64,000 nucleotides of DNA from Kumtagia sp963839725 (GTDB lineage: Bacteria > Pseudomonadota > Alphaproteobacteria > Rhizobiales > Rhizobiaceae): contig CAWIWT010000019.1 of assembly GCA_963839725.1 (NCBI GenBank), positions 1-64,000 of the forward strand. Reading direction: 5' to 3'. The notes below the pieces were generated by a model. The model was not told the origin of the DNA. It worked only from the letters and a program-made list of their open reading frames with translations, and ran no database searches. Made by a program: the position numbers and the translations under genes. Positions 63,857-64,000 of the stretch are shown piece after piece; the first letter of the stretch is position 1; each line of letters starts with the position of its first letter.

Positions 63857-64000
63857 ATGACCAAGATTGAAGGTAAATCCGCCAGCGCTGCCGTCAAAGA
63901 CATTCTGCTGTCGAACCCGGACGGGCTACACGAAGTGATCCGTGCGGTGATGCAGGAAGTTCTCGAGGCCGAGATGGACGAGGCGCTTGGTGCTTCGAAG
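63857..64000 (+). CDS. IS256-family transposase, 5' end, cut by window edge
   Basis: The frame starts MTKIEGKSASAAVKDILLSN and continues LHEVIRAVMQEVLEAEMDEALGASK, the start of mutator-type (IS256) transposases with the E-x-EMDEALG-x-x-K/R motif. The rest is beyond the window. A second kind of IS therefore borders the conserved genes. Confidence 0.85.
   Translation, partial: MTKIEGKSASAAVKDILLSNPDGLHEVIRAVMQEVLEAEMDEALGASK

Noticed and set aside
1..64000. CRISPR arrays, plasmid replication origin or conjugation (tra/virB) genes
   Set aside because: No regularly spaced direct repeats, no repABC or relaxase and no type IV secretion genes were found, so conjugative transfer of the island cannot be claimed from this window.

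Overview
The window looks like an accessory (island) region of a high-GC alphaproteobacterium of the Rhizobiales, close to Mesorhizobium, Sinorhizobium or Rhizobium. The evidence is the gene families: an agp-type alpha-galactoside operon, a rhizopine-type moc gene set, class III cyclases with TPR repeats, an AqpS-type ars operon and arsenite oxidase. Genus is inferred; nothing in the window fixes it.

Layout. 1-10.3 kb is an arsenic island: the end of aioB, then aioA, a cytochrome c relic and moeA (arsenite oxidation and its molybdenum cofactor), a small membrane gene on the opposite strand, then arsR - arsC (low-Mr phosphatase type) - aqpS - arsC (glutaredoxin type) - arsR - flavoprotein with a Cys-rich tail - MFS exporter. 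10.4-13 kb is the end of an integrative element: the 3' half of a tRNA-Asn, a tyrosine integrase, and small genes including an AlpA-like excisionase candidate. 13-20.4 kb is mixed: an AI-2E transporter chimera, a broken ATP-dependent DNA ligase, an ankyrin protein, a YHS protein, a class III cyclase and a GYD protein. 20.5-31 kb is rich in insertion sequences (IS110 family, two IS1182 family copies) around an orphan B12/radical-SAM protein, an orphan Tat-exported binding protein and a truncated arylsulfatase.

31-41 kb is a complete alpha-galactoside uptake and hydrolysis operon of the agp/aga type, with a divergent AraC regulator, two GH4 alpha-galactosidases, a binding protein, two permeases and a double ATPase. 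41.5-45.9 kb is a minus-strand operon whose Rieske ferredoxin, binding protein and membrane di-iron oxygenase match the MocE, MocB and MocD types of rhizopine catabolism. It is joined to a ketopantoate-hydroxymethyltransferase-like enzyme and a LacI regulator with two matching operator-like sites, and is the best candidate here for an undescribed pathway variant. 46-53 kb holds two near-identical IS1182 copies flanking a class II aldolase and its divergent GlxA-type regulator; the second copy is interrupted by an IS110 element. 53-59 kb has TetR/DUF2269, amidase and ABM-domain relics, a LysR/SnoaL-like pair and small element genes. 59.3-60.8 kb is a second tyrosine integrase next to the 3' half of a tRNA-Thr. 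From 60.8 kb more conserved genes follow (NAD kinase, DEAD-box helicase), and the window ends in an IS256-family transposase.

Caution: at least twenty genes carry one or more single-base frameshifts that restore perfectly to family sequence, many of them lost bases in G/C runs. Much of the apparent decay may be uncorrected sequencing error. Genes so affected are typed 'pseudogene' here but may be intact in the organism.
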